Origin: Dehalococcoides mccartyi 195
GTDB taxonomy: Bacteria; Chloroflexota; Dehalococcoidia; Dehalococcoidales; Dehalococcoidaceae
Assembly: GCF_000011905.1 (NCBI RefSeq)
Contig: NC_002936.3
Span: 434,001 to 498,000 of the forward strand
Direction: 5' to 3'
Length of the DNA stretch: 64,000 bases
The notes under the pieces are model-generated. The model was not told the DNA's origin. It worked only from the letters and a program-made list of their open reading frames with translations, and searched no databases. This document shows, one piece after another, positions 19,032-28,433 of this stretch. The translations under genes and the position numbers were made by a program. The stretch's first letter is position 1; every line of letters begins with the position of its first letter.

Positions 19032-19396
19032 TGGCTAAAGTAAATGCCAGAGAAGCGCGAATTGTACGGCACGAACGGTTACGCAAAAAGGTAAGCGGCA
19101 CTGAAGCCCGCCCCAGACTGTGCGTTTTCCGGAGTATCGAAAACATTTATACTCAGGTAATTAATGATAACTGTGGTTCAACCCTTGTTCAGGCCTCCAC
19201 CAAGGATGCCGAGCTGAAGGCTGAGCTGGACGGTAAAACTAAAACCGAACAGGCAGTTGTTATAGGCAACTTGATTGCGAAACGGTCTCTTGAAGCCGGC
19301 ATTTCAGAAGTAGTTTTTGACCGCGGCGGTTACAAATATCATGGCCGGGTTAAAGCTTTGGCTGAGGCTGCCCGCTCCGGCGGCCTGAAATTCTAA
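19031..19396 (+). CDS. rplR: Ribosomal protein L18
   Basis: This 121-residue protein contains [40 protein letters not shown] and the terminal [20 protein letters not shown]. It binds 5S rRNA together with L5. Length is standard. Confidence 0.96.
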   Translation: MAKVNAREARIVRHERLRKKVSGTEARPRLCVFRSIENIYTQVINDNCGSTLVQASTKDAELKAELDGKTKTEQAVVIGNLIAKRSLEAGISEVVFDRGGYKYHGRVKALAEAARSGGLKF

Positions 19397-19412
19397 GGAG
19401 GATGGAAAAGAC

Positions 19413-19931
19413 GTGTTAGCTAAGGTAGAAAGAATCGATCCTTCTGAGCTTGAACTGAATGACAAGCTTATATTTATTAACCGCGTGACCAAGGTGGTTA
19501 AAGGCGGTAAGCGCATGGGTTTTGCGGCTCTGGTGGTAACCGGAGACGGTAAAAATCATGTAGGTATCGGCGTAGGCAAGGCCAAGGAAGTTCCTTCGGC
19601 TATATCCAAAGCCAGTGCCAATGCCAAGCGCAATCTTTCCCGTATACTTCTAAACGGGACTACCGTCCCCCACGAAATAGTTTTTAAATACGGCGCCGCT
19701 CAGGTTTTGCTGAAGCCGGCTGCTCCCGGTACCGGTATCATTGCCGGCGGCAGTGTCAGGGCAGTATTGGAATCCACCGGCATTAAGGATATTCTGACCA
19801 AGTCTATGGGTTGCAGTAACAAGGCCAATGTTGCCAAGGCTACTCTGGGCGGGCTGACTGCCATGCGGGATCCCAAAACTACGGTTACCAAACGGCGCTC
19901 TTCTTTGAAAGAGGAGGCTGCTGGTGGCTAA
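19413..19931 (+). CDS. rpsE: Ribosomal protein S5
   Basis: This 172-residue protein starts at a GTG preceded by AGGAGG about 11 bases upstream. It has [37 protein letters not shown] and [20 protein letters not shown], typical of S5 at the mRNA entry channel. Its stop overlaps the rpmD start by 8 bases. Confidence 0.96.
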   Translation: MLAKVERIDPSELELNDKLIFINRVTKVVKGGKRMGFAALVVTGDGKNHVGIGVGKAKEVPSAISKASANAKRNLSRILLNGTTVPHEIVFKYGAAQVLLKPAAPGTGIIAGGSVRAVLESTGIKDILTKSMGCSNKANVAKATLGGLTAMRDPKTTVTKRRSSLKEEAAGG

Positions 19932-20106
19932 GATTAAGATTACCTGGGTAAAAAGTGCTATCGGTTATAAATTTGATCAGGCGGCCACTATCAAGGCGCT
20001 TGGTTTTAAAAAATTAAATCAGAGTGTTATACAGGATGATTCTGCTGCTATACGCGGCATGATACTCAAGGTAAGGCATCTTGTTGTTCTGGAAGAGGTG
20101 ACCTAA
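19924..20106 (+). CDS. rpmD: Ribosomal protein L30
   Basis: This 60-residue protein starts at a GTG within the end of rpsE. It contains [20 protein letters not shown] and [20 protein letters not shown], the family pattern. The stop is immediately followed by the rplO GTG. Confidence 0.94.
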   Translation: MAKIKITWVKSAIGYKFDQAATIKALGFKKLNQSVIQDDSAAIRGMILKVRHLVVLEEVT

Positions 20107-20568
20107 GTGAGATTGAATGAACTTTCTCCAGCCCCCGGTTCTAAAAAAGACCGCAAGCGGGTAGGCCGCGGTGACGCCGGAAGGGGTAACTATTCGGGAC
20201 GCGGAATGAAAGGGCAAAAAGCCCGTTCAGGCGGAGCGACCCGCCCCGGTTTTGAAGGCGGCCAGTTGCCCATATATCTGCGTCTTCCCCGGAAACGCGG
20301 TTTCTTTAATCCTTTCCGGATTGAATACACTGTAGTAAATATTGAACAACTGAACATATTTGAAGCTGGCACCGAGGTCACTCCTGAGACCATGCTGGCG
20401 GCAGGCTTAATAAGGAATTTTGTAAAGCCGGTAAAAATACTTGCAGCCGGGCATATTGACCGGGCTCTGGAAGTAAGCGCCCATAAATTTTCGCAGGCAG
20501 CCAAAGCTCAGATTGAAGCTGCTGGCGGTAAGGTACAGGAAATAGATTATGCGGCAGAAATCGAGTAG
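20107..20568 (+). CDS. rplO: Ribosomal protein L15
   Basis: This 153-residue protein starts at a GTG directly after rpmD. It has [51 protein letters not shown] and the C-terminal [15 protein letters not shown]. It binds 23S rRNA late in assembly. Its end overlaps possible starts of secY. Confidence 0.96.
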   Translation: MRLNELSPAPGSKKDRKRVGRGDAGRGNYSGRGMKGQKARSGGATRPGFEGGQLPIYLRLPRKRGFFNPFRIEYTVVNIEQLNIFEAGTEVTPETMLAAGLIRNFVKPVKILAAGHIDRALEVSAHKFSQAAKAQIEAAGGKVQEIDYAAEIE

Positions 20569-20578
20569 ACCACGCCTC

Positions 20579-21865
20579 TTGCAGGCGATGATTGACGCTT
20601 TCAGCTTGCCTGATTTAAGGCGTCGGTTACTTATTACTTTGGGAATATTGGTTGCGGCACGTTTTATTGCTCATGTGCCGCTTCCTGGTGTTGATTCAGC
20701 TGCCCTGCAGGATTTGTTCGACCAGAACGGAGCTTTGGGTATGCTGGATTTGTTTTCCGGCGGTGCTATGCGGTACTTCAGCGTGGCGGCTCTGGGTGTT
20801 TATCCCTACATTACCGCATCCATCATCATGACTTTGCTTACGCCCGTTATCCCCAAGCTTACCGCCCTTTCAAAAGAGGGGGAAGCCGGGCGCAATAAAA
20901 TCAATACTATTACTCACTGGCTGGCAGTGCCGACAGCGGCCTTAGCCGGTTACAGCCAGTTGCTTCTTCTGCAAAGAGAAGGGGCGGTAGCTCAGACTGA
21001 ACCTTTGGCGGCAGTTGCCATAGTTTTGTCCATTGTGGCCGGCACAATGTTTATGGTCTGGCTGGGTGAACAGATTACCAATTATGGTATTGGCAACGGT
21101 ATTTCGCTGATTATATTTGCCGGTATCGTAGCCGGTCTGCCGGATACGATTGGGCGTGGCCTGATGGCCTCTGACCAGTTTGCCGGTTTGGCTGTATATG
21201 CTATTATGGCTCTTCTGACCACAGTTCTAATAGTTATCTTTACTGAGGCACACCGCAGGATACCTGTTCAGTATGCCCAGACTGTTATCCGCAGCGGCAA
21301 GATGTACCGCCGCGGCGGTGAGAGCCATATACCCCTGCGGGTTAACTCTGCCGGTATGATACCCCTTATCTTTGCGTCTGCTCTGGTGATGCTGCCCGGT
21401 CTGGTGGCCAGTTATTTCATGGCAGGCTCAACTGAAGACCCTAACTTCTGGAATACTATTTATAATATCTTCAGTTCCAGCGCCTCCATGCCTGGAGGGT
21501 TGGTATACTGGGGTCTTTACTTCTTTATGACTATAATCTTTGCCTTCTTCTATACTATGGTGACCTTTGAACAGCAGGATATACCCGGCACTCTTCAGAG
21601 GCAGGGCGGTTTTGTACCCGGCATTCGTCCCGGCAAGATGACTGACCAGTACTTAAGCGGCGTTATCGGCCGGATTACCTGGGCTGGTGCGTTATTCCTG
21701 GGGTTTGTAGCTATTATGCCTTTCATTGCCCGTGAGGTTACCGGCATACAGGTTATTCAGCTATCCAGCTTCGGTATGCTGATTGTGGTCGGTGTAGCTC
21801 TGGATACTATGAAACAGCTCGAGGCGCAGCTTGTAATGCGGCGTTACGAGGGCTTTATTAAGTAG
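20579..21865 (+). CDS. secY: Protein translocase channel subunit SecY
   Basis: The product is the ten-helix core of the Sec channel. Hydrophobic segments alternate with family motifs: the plug region HVPLPGVDSAALQDLFDQNG, SGGAMRYFSVAALGVYPYI, and the cytoplasmic loops EAHRRIPVQYAQ and PGIRPGKMTDQYL. Three in-frame starts are possible: ATG at 20549 (inside rplO, 438 aa), TTG at 20579 and ATG at 20588 (425 aa). SecY proteins usually begin only a few residues before the AFSLPDLRRRLL-like amphipathic segment, so I favour 20579 or 20588. The adk gene follows by 9 bases. Confidence 0.93.
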   Translation: MQAMIDAFSLPDLRRRLLITLGILVAARFIAHVPLPGVDSAALQDLFDQNGALGMLDLFSGGAMRYFSVAALGVYPYITASIIMTLLTPVIPKLTALSKEGEAGRNKINTITHWLAVPTAALAGYSQLLLLQREGAVAQTEPLAAVAIVLSIVAGTMFMVWLGEQITNYGIGNGISLIIFAGIVAGLPDTIGRGLMASDQFAGLAVYAIMALLTTVLIVIFTEAHRRIPVQYAQTVIRSGKMYRRGGESHIPLRVNSAGMIPLIFASALVMLPGLVASYFMAGSTEDPNFWNTIYNIFSSSASMPGGLVYWGLYFFMTIIFAFFYTMVTFEQQDIPGTLQRQGGFVPGIRPGKMTDQYLSGVIGRITWAGALFLGFVAIMPFIAREVTGIQVIQLSSFGMLIVVGVALDTMKQLEAQLVMRRYEGFIK

Positions 21866-21874
21866 GCAAGAATA

Positions 21875-22525
21875 GTGTATAATGTTATTTTCCTTGGCGC
21901 CCCGGGTTCGGGTAAAGGCACACAAGGTGAAGTAGTCGCTAAAGAGCTTAGGCTGGCGCATATGGCCACCGGTGATTTATTTCGTAAGGCTATAGAGCGC
22001 GGTGATGAGCTGGGTGATACGGTTAAGTCCTATATGGAACGGGGCGAGCTGGTGCCGGATGAGATTACCATTAGTGTAGTCCTTAAGCACCTTGCTGGCT
22101 TGAAAGATGTTAGCGGGATTATTCTGGACGGATTCCCCCGGAGCCTGCGTCAGGCCGAGGCGCTGGATGAGGCGCTGGTAAAGCAGGGAGAGGGAATCGG
22201 CAGAGTAATATATATAAATGTGCCGGAAGATGAGCTGGTCCGGCGCTTAAGCGGACGCTGGGTTTGCCGGAGCTGTCAGTCACCTTATCAGTGTGGCTGT
22301 GCTGAGGTAGCCGAGGGGAAGTGCAGCCGCTGTCAGGGTGAGCTGTATCAGCGCCCTGATGACACACCCGAAACCGTAAAGGAAAGGCTCAAGGTGTATT
22401 TTAGCAAAACGGCACCGCTTATTGAGTACTATCGCTCAAAGGGCAAGCTGAGTGAGATTGATGGTATGGCTGAGATAACAGAGGTGACCAAGCGGATTGT
22501 ATCAGCTATAAAGTGCGGTAAATAA
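21875..22525 (+). CDS. adk: Adenylate kinase, zinc-lid form
   Basis: This 216-residue enzyme should convert AMP plus ATP to two ADP. It starts at GTG 21875 with the P-loop FLGAPGSGKGTQ at residues 5-16, followed by the AMP-binding MATGDLFR and DGFPRSLRQAEAL. The lid near residues 130-155 contains clustered cysteines (CRSC, CGC, CSRC) of a zinc-binding lid as in Gram-positive adenylate kinases. It sits between secY and map as in many bacteria. Confidence 0.95.
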   Translation: MYNVIFLGAPGSGKGTQGEVVAKELRLAHMATGDLFRKAIERGDELGDTVKSYMERGELVPDEITISVVLKHLAGLKDVSGIILDGFPRSLRQAEALDEALVKQGEGIGRVIYINVPEDELVRRLSGRWVCRSCQSPYQCGCAEVAEGKCSRCQGELYQRPDDTPETVKERLKVYFSKTAPLIEYYRSKGKLSEIDGMAEITEVTKRIVSAIKCGK

Positions 22526-22532
22526 CCGGTTT

Positions 22533-23288
22533 ATGACCATAATACTGAAAACCGAAAAAGAGATTGCTATAATGCGGCGGGCCGGTCATATACTGGCAGC
22601 TGCTTTAGAAGAAGTTAAGAAGAATGTCAGACCGGGGGTAACTACCCGGGAGCTGGACGAGATAGCCGAGAGGGAACTGCGGCGCAGGGGGACAACTCCT
22701 TCGTTCAAAGGTTACCAGGGCTTCCCGGCCAGTCTTTGTGCGTCTGTAAACGAAGAGATTGTTCACGGCATACCCGGTGGCCGGGTATTAAAAGAAGGCG
22801 ACATAATATCGCTGGATATAGGCAATATATTAGAAGGATTCCAGGCGGATATGGCTGTGACAGTGGGGGTGGGTGAAATATCTCCCGCGGCCACGCGGCT
22901 TTTATCTGCTACTCAGGCCTCACTGGTGGCCGGGATTGCTCAAGCCAGGGCAGGCGGGCATCTGGGTGACATAGGTGCGGTAGTTGAGGAATATGCCCAA
23001 AGCAGAGGGTATGGGGTAGTCAGGGATTATACCGGACACGGTATAGGCCGGGATATGCACGAAGACCCCCAGATACCGAACTTTGGCCGCCGGGGTAAAG
23101 GCCCGGAATTAAAAAAGGGTATGACACTGGCTATAGAGCCAATGTTAAATCTGGGCACTGAAAAGACAAGAGTAGCCCCTGACTGCTGGACAGTGTATAC
23201 TGCGGATGGCAGTTTGTCGGCTCATTTTGAACATACAGTTGCCATTACCGATGGTGAGCCGGAAATACTCACCGTGATAGAAGGATAG
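22533..23288 (+). CDS. map: Methionine aminopeptidase, type I
   Basis: This 251-residue metalloprotease removes the initiator Met. Metal ligands are visible as the Asp residues of SLDIGNILEGFQADMAVTVG, the His of YTGHGIGRDMHEDPQIPNFG, the Glu of AIEPML and the Glu of SAHFEHTVAI. Its 251 residues match the core enzyme without an N-terminal zinc finger. It follows adk by 7 bases. Confidence 0.95.
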   Translation: MTIILKTEKEIAIMRRAGHILAAALEEVKKNVRPGVTTRELDEIAERELRRRGTTPSFKGYQGFPASLCASVNEEIVHGIPGGRVLKEGDIISLDIGNILEGFQADMAVTVGVGEISPAATRLLSATQASLVAGIAQARAGGHLGDIGAVVEEYAQSRGYGVVRDYTGHGIGRDMHEDPQIPNFGRRGKGPELKKGMTLAIEPMLNLGTEKTRVAPDCWTVYTADGSLSAHFEHTVAITDGEPEILTVIEG

Positions 23289-23297
23289 CGGGGATTT

Positions 23298-23519
23298 ATG
23301 CCTAAAAAAGATGCAATAGAAGTTGAAGCGACAGTGCTGGAGGCTTTGCCCAGTGCCGCTTTTCGTGTTCAGCTTTCAAACGGGCATGAAGTCCTGGCGC
23401 ATATTTCGGGCAAGATGCGGGTACATTACATAAGGATTTTGCCCGGAGACAGAGTACTGGTGGAGTTATCTCCCTATGACTTGACCCGCGGCCGGGTTAC
23501 ATACCGATTCAAGTCATAG
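23298..23519 (+). CDS. infA: Translation initiation factor IF-1
   Basis: This 73-residue OB-fold protein begins [20 protein letters not shown] and contains [38 protein letters not shown] and the ending RVTYRFKS, all characteristic of IF-1, which blocks the A site during initiation. Confidence 0.96.
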
Positions 23520-23547
23520 GTTTGGGAAGGATACAGGAGAACAGCAA

Positions 23548-23661
23548 ATGAAGGTTAGAGCTTCGGTAAAGACAATGTGCGAAAAGTGCAAAATAGTGAA
23601 ACGTAACGGGGTGGTTAGAAATATTTGCACCAACCCCAAACATAAACAGAGGCAGGGTTAA
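23548..23661 (+). CDS. rpmJ: Ribosomal protein L36, zinc form
   Basis: This short frame encodes 37 residues beginning [20 protein letters not shown]. It has the CxxC at 11/14, a Cys at 27 and a His at 32, so it is the zinc-binding (C+) form. AGGAGA lies 11 bases upstream of the ATG. It lies between infA and rpsM, its normal place. Confidence 0.95.
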
Positions 23662-23670
23662 GGAGGCATT

Positions 23671-24060
23671 ATGGTTCGCATAGCGGGTACAGATATACCC
23701 GATAACAAGCAGGTTTATTTCTCTTTGCAGTATATATTCGGCATAGGCCCTGCTCGCAGTGAGAAAGTACTTGTTCAGGCGGGTGTGGATAAAGCGATTC
23801 GGGTCAATAAACTGACCGATGAGGAAATCAACCGCCTTAGGGAAATTATTGATAAAGAGTATCGGGTAGAAGGGGATCTTCGCAAAGAAATCGCCCTCAA
23901 TATCAAGAGGCTTATTGATATTGGCTGTTACCGTGGTAATCGCCATAAGCACAATTTGCCGGTACGTGGCCAGCGCACTAAAACTAACGCGCGTACTCGT
24001 CGTGGCCCGCGCAAGACTGTGGCCGGGCGTGGACAAAAACGCGGTGCAACTAAGAAATAA
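23671..24060 (+). CDS. rpsM: Ribosomal protein S13
   Basis: This 129-residue protein starts [20 protein letters not shown] and contains [20 protein letters not shown] and the basic C-terminal block [21 protein letters not shown]13 bridges the 30S head to the 50S subunit. AAGGAGG lies just before the ATG. Confidence 0.97.
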   Translation: MVRIAGTDIPDNKQVYFSLQYIFGIGPARSEKVLVQAGVDKAIRVNKLTDEEINRLREIIDKEYRVEGDLRKEIALNIKRLIDIGCYRGNRHKHNLPVRGQRTKTNARTRRGPRKTVAGRGQKRGATKK

Positions 24061-24085
24061 ACGCTAAGTAGCGTAGGAGGATATA

Positions 24086-24478
24086 ATGGCAGTTAAAAAA
24101 CGTGCCGGTGCCAAGAAAAAAGAGAAGAAAGTTATACCTGTAGGTAAAGCCTTCGTACAGGCTACCTTTAATAATACTATCGTAACTCTGACTGACCTGC
24201 AGGGCAATGTAATTGCCTGGGCCAGCTGCGGTACTGCCGGTTTCAAGGGCTCACGCAAAGGTACTCCCTATGCCGCCCAGATGGCTGCTCAGGCTGCCGC
24301 CCGCAAGGCTGCTGAAAGCGGCCTCAGGCAGGTGGAGGTATTGGTAAAGGGGCCGGGCAGTGGCCGTGAAGCTGCTATCCGCTCTCTTCAGGCGTCAGGT
24401 ATCAATGTGACCGCAATCAGGGACGTAACTCCCATTCCGCATAATGGTTGCCGTCCTCCCAAGAGAAGGAGGGTATAG
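24086..24478 (+). CDS. rpsK: Ribosomal protein S11
   Basis: This 130-residue protein contains [40 protein letters not shown] and the terminal [18 protein letters not shown], unmistakable for S11 of the 30S platform. AGGAGG precedes the ATG. Confidence 0.97.
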   Translation: MAVKKRAGAKKKEKKVIPVGKAFVQATFNNTIVTLTDLQGNVIAWASCGTAGFKGSRKGTPYAAQMAAQAAARKAAESGLRQVEVLVKGPGSGREAAIRSLQASGINVTAIRDVTPIPHNGCRPPKRRRV

Positions 24479-24487
24479 AGGTAGAAT

Positions 24488-25111
24488 ATGTCTAGAGAAA
24501 CAGGTGCAGTTTGCAGAATGTGCCGCCGTAGCGGCGATAAGCTATTTTTAAAGGGCGATAAATGTGTTACCAAGTGTGTGTTTGAAAAACGCCCCAAAGC
24601 ACCCGGCCCGCAGCTGGGCAGACCCCGCCGTTTGTCTGACCGTGGTCAGCAGCTGCGGCATAAGCAGAGTATCCGCTGGAGTTATGGTATGACTGAACGT
24701 CAGTTCCGCCGTTTCTTTGGCTTGGCTACTGCTCAGCCCGGTGTTACCGGTGACAACATGATGATTCTTTTGGAACGCCGTCTGGATAACGTTTTATTCC
24801 GCTTGGGTTTCGGCACTTCGCGGGCTCAGGCCAGACAGATTGTTATGCACGGACATATACTGGTAAACGGTCAGAAAACCGATATCCCGTCCTATCTGGT
24901 TAAAGAGGGTCAGGAAATAACTGTCCGCGAAACCAGTAAAGCTACTGCATATTTCAAGACTTTAGCTGAAAATATTGAAGCCAAGGCAATTCCTGGTTGG
25001 TTAAGCTTGGATCGAAAAACCCTTTCCGGCAAGGTTATTAGTCTGCCCGCTGCCGGTGATATAGACGCTAGATTCGATGCTCAGACCGTAGTTGAGTACT
25101 ACTCCAGGTAA
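24488..25111 (+). CDS. rpsD: Ribosomal protein S4, zinc form
   Basis: This 207-residue protein has an N-terminal zinc module with Cys at about residues 9, 12, 26 and 30, then [10 protein letters not shown] and an S4 RNA-binding domain ([40 protein letters not shown]). S4 starts assembly of the 16S 5' domain and, in other bacteria, represses the alpha operon. Confidence 0.97.
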
Positions 25112-25131
25112 CTAGTATAAGGAGGTATTTC

Positions 25132-26124
25132 GTGTCTGATCTAGCTATACCCACAATTAGTTGCACCGAAAGCGACGGTAAATACGGGCGCTTTGTGGTA
25201 GAACCTTTGGAAAAAGGTTTCGGGACTACTATGGGTAATTCACTTCGCCGTATACTTCTTAGCTATCTGGACGGGGTTGCCATTACCCGCGTCAGGATAG
25301 ACGGCATTCAGCATGAGTTTAGCGCTCTGCCGAAAGCCAAGGAAGATACACTGGATTTTTTGCTGAACCTTAAAAATATAAGGGTGGAAAGCCTGTCCGG
25401 GCTTGAGGGTATTTTATACCTGAAGGCTTCAGGTGCAAAGGTAGTTACAGCAGCTGATATTGAACCCTCAAATGATTTTGAGGTAGTAAACCCGGAGCTG
25501 TACCTGCTTACCCTTGATTCAGATGATGCAGTTTTGAATGTGGAACTTGAGGTGGAACTTGGCCGGGGCTATCGGGCTCCTGAGAGCACCGAGAATACGC
25601 CTATAGGCACTATTCCGGTAGATGCCATTTTCACTCCCATCCGCAAGGTGAACTTTACCACTGAGCCTATGCACGTAGGCCGTGAAACCAGCCTTGAGCG
25701 TTTGGTGCTTGAGGTCTGGACTGATGGAACTATAGAACCGGCTACTGCCGTCAGCCGCTCAGCGGATATTCTGGTTAAACAGTTTGCGGCTCTGGTCAGC
25801 CATAACAAGGTAGTGGCTGAAGTAGAGGCCAGCGAACCGGTTAAATATGCTATACCCGAAGAAAAATATAATATGCCCATTGAGCAGCTGGATTTGTCCG
25901 TCAGGGCTGTCAATTGTTTGCGGCATGCCGGTATAACAACGGTGGGTGAAGTTATAAACAGGGGTACCAAAGAGCTGCTGACTCTGCGGAATTTTGGTCT
26001 TAAATCTCTGACCGAGCTTGAAGACAGGCTTAAGACTATCGGTCTGTCGTTGAACCCCGAAGAAGAGTTGTTTGAGGATGCTGAAAACAGCAAGAAGAAA
26101 AACAAGGGCATGGACGAAGCCTAA
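25132..26124 (+). CDS. rpoA: RNA polymerase alpha subunit
   Basis: This 330-residue protein has the N-terminal assembly domain (FVVEPLEKGFGTTMGNSLRR, ILLSYLDGVAITRVRIDG) and the C-terminal domain that touches UP elements and activators (PIEQLDLSVRAVNCLRHAGI, TTVGEVINRGTKELLTLRNF). Both domains are complete and the length is standard. AAGGAGG precedes the GTG start. Confidence 0.97.
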   Translation: MSDLAIPTISCTESDGKYGRFVVEPLEKGFGTTMGNSLRRILLSYLDGVAITRVRIDGIQHEFSALPKAKEDTLDFLLNLKNIRVESLSGLEGILYLKASGAKVVTAADIEPSNDFEVVNPELYLLTLDSDDAVLNVELEVELGRGYRAPESTENTPIGTIPVDAIFTPIRKVNFTTEPMHVGRETSLERLVLEVWTDGTIEPATAVSRSADILVKQFAALVSHNKVVAEVEASEPVKYAIPEEKYNMPIEQLDLSVRAVNCLRHAGITTVGEVINRGTKELLTLRNFGLKSLTELEDRLKTIGLSLNPEEELFEDAENSKKKNKGMDEA

Positions 26125-26154
26125 AACTTGTACTTGCACATAAGGTGAGGAAAT

Positions 26155-26508
26155 ATGAGACACAACGTATCAGGTAGAAAATTTGATAGACCCACTGGCC
26201 AGAGGATGTCACTTTACCGCAATCTGGTAACGGATCTTTTAAATTATGAGGAGATTACTATCTCCGAGCCCCGGGCAAAGGAAATACGGAGCATGGCCGA
26301 AAAGATGATTACTCTGGGCAAAAAGGGTACTTTGGCTTCCCGCCGCCGTGCTTTGGCTTTTGTATACATACCCGGTATTGTAGATAAGGTTTTTGAAGAC
26401 CTGTCAAAGCGGTATGCCGAGCGTCCCGGTGGTTATACCCGAATGACCAAGCTGGGTCCCCGTCAGGGTGACGGTGCGGAGATGGTTAAGCTGGAACTTG
26501 TCAAGTAA
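26155..26508 (+). CDS. rplQ: Ribosomal protein L17
   Basis: This 117-residue protein starts [20 protein letters not shown] and contains [20 protein letters not shown] and [18 protein letters not shown], then the terminal [20 protein letters not shown]. These are family features of L17 near the tunnel exit. Confidence 0.97.
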
Positions 26509-26537
26509 CTTTTGGGAGGGGTATTATCTCACCCAGA

Positions 26538-27284
26538 GTGTTATTGGTAATTGAATACGAGGGTACCCGGTATTCAGGCTTTCAGGTTCAGGATAAAGGG
26601 GCCACTATACAGGGAGAGCTGGAAACAGCTATCCGGAAATTAACAAGTGAACAGACCAGAGTGAGCGGTTCCGGAAGAACTGATGCCGGGGTACACGCGG
26701 CTTACCAGGTAGTCAGCTACCTCTCGGAATCTTCACTGGGATTGGACAAGATAAAGGGCGGGTTAAATTTTTACCTGCCGCCGGACATAGCCGTAAAAGA
26801 AGTCCACTTCGTAGCTGAAAGCTTTGATGTGAGACGCCGGGCTATCAGCCGGGAGTACTCTTACCAAATATTAAATAGTAAAACTCGCTCGCCGCTTGCC
26901 AGGCTTCAGGCTTGGCAGGTGCCTTACAAGCTAGATATAAAGCTAATGGAACAGGCTTTTAAGATGCTTGAAGGGGAGCATGACTTTATCGCTTTTGCCT
27001 CCAGTCTGGGGCCGGAGATAAAGAAAACTGTCCGCCGGGTTAACTGGACCCGGTTAGGTATTAGGGAGGATAGGCTGATATTCAATATAGAGGCCAATTC
27101 CTTTCTTACCCACCAGGTACGGAATACTATCGGGACACTGGTGGAGTTAGGACGCGGGACTATGAGCATGAGTGAGTTTGAGGCATTATTTGAGGCTAAA
27201 ACCCCCGGACTGGCGGGGCCGGCAGCGCCGGCTTGTGGACTGAGCCTCGTTCGGGTAAACTATAGAGAACCTTTTGGGAGTTAA
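26538..27284 (+). CDS. truA: tRNA pseudouridine synthase A
   Basis: This 248-residue enzyme should make pseudouridine at tRNA positions 38-40. It starts at GTG 26538. The catalytic Asp is in SGRTDAGVHA near residue 50, and the C-terminal block FLTHQVRNTIGTLVELGRG matches the family. It lies between rplQ and rplM, as in many bacteria, and its stop ends one base before the rplM ATG. Confidence 0.95.
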   Translation: MLLVIEYEGTRYSGFQVQDKGATIQGELETAIRKLTSEQTRVSGSGRTDAGVHAAYQVVSYLSESSLGLDKIKGGLNFYLPPDIAVKEVHFVAESFDVRRRAISREYSYQILNSKTRSPLARLQAWQVPYKLDIKLMEQAFKMLEGEHDFIAFASSLGPEIKKTVRRVNWTRLGIREDRLIFNIEANSFLTHQVRNTIGTLVELGRGTMSMSEFEALFEAKTPGLAGPAAPACGLSLVRVNYREPFGS

Positions 27285-27285
27285 G

Positions 27286-27717
27286 ATGAATACGTACACA
27301 GTTAAAGCTAGTGACATAAAACGGGATTGGCACGTGATAGACGCTTCCGGCCGTGTGCTGGGTGAGGTGGCTGCCGAAGCCGCTAAATACCTTATGGGCA
27401 AGCACAAACCCATGTTCTGCCGCAATCTGGACTGCGGTGATTATGTGGTTATTATAAATGCAAAGAAAGTGACAGTTACCGGCAACAAGCTGGACCAGAA
27501 GATTTACTATCGTCATTCCGGTTTCCCCGGCGGTTTCCGTCAGGAAAAACTGGGTGACCTTCTGAAAACTAAGCCTTTATTTGTAATTGAACATGCTGTA
27601 AAGGGCATGATTCCCCGCAATACTTTAGGTGCCCAGATTTTGGCTAAATTAAAGGTCTACGAAGGTGAGGAACATCCTCATGCCTCTCAGACCGGCGAAG
27701 TAAGCAAGGAGTCTTAA
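27286..27717 (+). CDS. rplM: Ribosomal protein L13
   Basis: This 143-residue protein contains WHVIDASGRVLGEVAAEAAK, YLMGKHKPMFCRNLDCGDYV and VKGMIPRNTLGAQILAKLKV, the L13 signature set. I chose ATG 27286, preceded by GGGAG, over an in-frame TTG at 27274 that would overlap truA and add four unconserved residues. Confidence 0.96.
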   Translation: MNTYTVKASDIKRDWHVIDASGRVLGEVAAEAAKYLMGKHKPMFCRNLDCGDYVVIINAKKVTVTGNKLDQKIYYRHSGFPGGFRQEKLGDLLKTKPLFVIEHAVKGMIPRNTLGAQILAKLKVYEGEEHPHASQTGEVSKES

Positions 27718-27729
27718 CGGGAGATAATA

Positions 27730-28128
27730 ATGGTAGAGAAGAATACATATTTTATCGGTGTTGGTCGGCGTAAGACCGCAGTTGCCACTGTCAAACTTAC
27801 CAGCGGCAACGGCGTTATCGTAATTGATGGCAAGCCCATTGAAGAACGCTTTACCCGTGTGCAGGAACGCAACGTTATTTTGAATCCCATGATGGTCACT
27901 GATACTATGGGCAAGTATAACGCTGTTATAAAAGTTCTGGGTGGTGGTGTTGCCGGTCAGAGCGGGGCTATTGCTCACGGCATTGCCCGTGCTCTTGAAA
28001 AGTCTGACGATAAGTTGCGCGCTACTCTTAAGAGCAACGGTCTTCTTACCCGTGATGACCGGACTAAAGAGCGCAAGAAGCCCGGTTTGAAACGTGCCCG
28101 CAAAGCTCCCCAGTACACTAAACGTTAA
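27730..28128 (+). CDS. rpsI: Ribosomal protein S9
   Basis: This 132-residue protein has YFIGVGRRKTAVATVKLTSG, KVLGGGVAGQSGAIAHGIAR and the terminal KKPGLKRARKAPQYTKR, whose Lys-Arg end reaches the P-site tRNA. It is the last gene of the ribosomal supra-operon. Confidence 0.97.
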   Translation: MVEKNTYFIGVGRRKTAVATVKLTSGNGVIVIDGKPIEERFTRVQERNVILNPMMVTDTMGKYNAVIKVLGGGVAGQSGAIAHGIARALEKSDDKLRATLKSNGLLTRDDRTKERKKPGLKRARKAPQYTKR

Positions 28129-28152
28129 GACATTATCCTATATACAAAAGCC

Positions 28153-28184
28153 AAAGGCCGGAACTTCAAGGTTCCGGCCTTTTT
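28153..28184 (+). terminator. Intrinsic terminator of the ribosomal supra-operon
   Basis: A perfect 12-bp stem, AAAGGCCGGAAC with GTTCCGGCCTTT, encloses a 6-base loop and runs into a T tract. It begins 24 bases after the rpsI stop. This is the only strong terminator I see in the 20 kb downstream of the 8211 promoter. It may also serve the converging gene at 28206. Confidence 0.93.
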
Positions 28185-28205
28185 ATTGTTTAAAAAAGTA
28201 TAGTT

Positions 28206-28400
28206 TTAGTGTCCGCGTTCGTCCCTGAAATAACGCACTGCCCCGATAATTATTGTCAACAGGCCAATAGCCATAGACAGAATACCCAAAACAGTCTGGG
28301 AAAATGCCAGACTATCAATGCTGGCCGGCTGCAGATAAGTAAAGATACCTATACCTATCATCACTACTCCCAAACCAAGGTAAAAAAGGCTGGTTTTCAT
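28206..28400 (-). CDS. Small two-helix membrane protein, function unknown
   Basis: This 64-residue protein is not recognised. It has two hydrophobic segments, about residues 6-24 (FYLGLGVVMIGIGIFTYL) and 36-56 (LGILSMAIGLLTIIIGAVRY), and ends in a charged tail FRDERGH. The likely topology is a helical hairpin in the membrane. GGAG lies about 10 bases before the ATG and a TATAAT lies further upstream, so it is probably a real, singly transcribed gene. Confidence 0.68.
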   Translation of the reverse strand: MKTSLFYLGLGVVMIGIGIFTYLQPASIDSLAFSQTVLGILSMAIGLLTIIIGAVRYFRDERGH

Positions 28401-28427
28401 GAATTACTCCGTGAAATTAGTCTAGAT

Positions 28428-28433
28428 ATTATA
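28428..28433 (-). promoter_or_regulatory. -10 element before the small membrane gene
   Basis: TATAAT on the minus strand lies about 28 bases before the ATG at 28400, leaving room for a short leader with its GGAG. No good -35 is seen 16-18 bases further upstream. Confidence 0.4.
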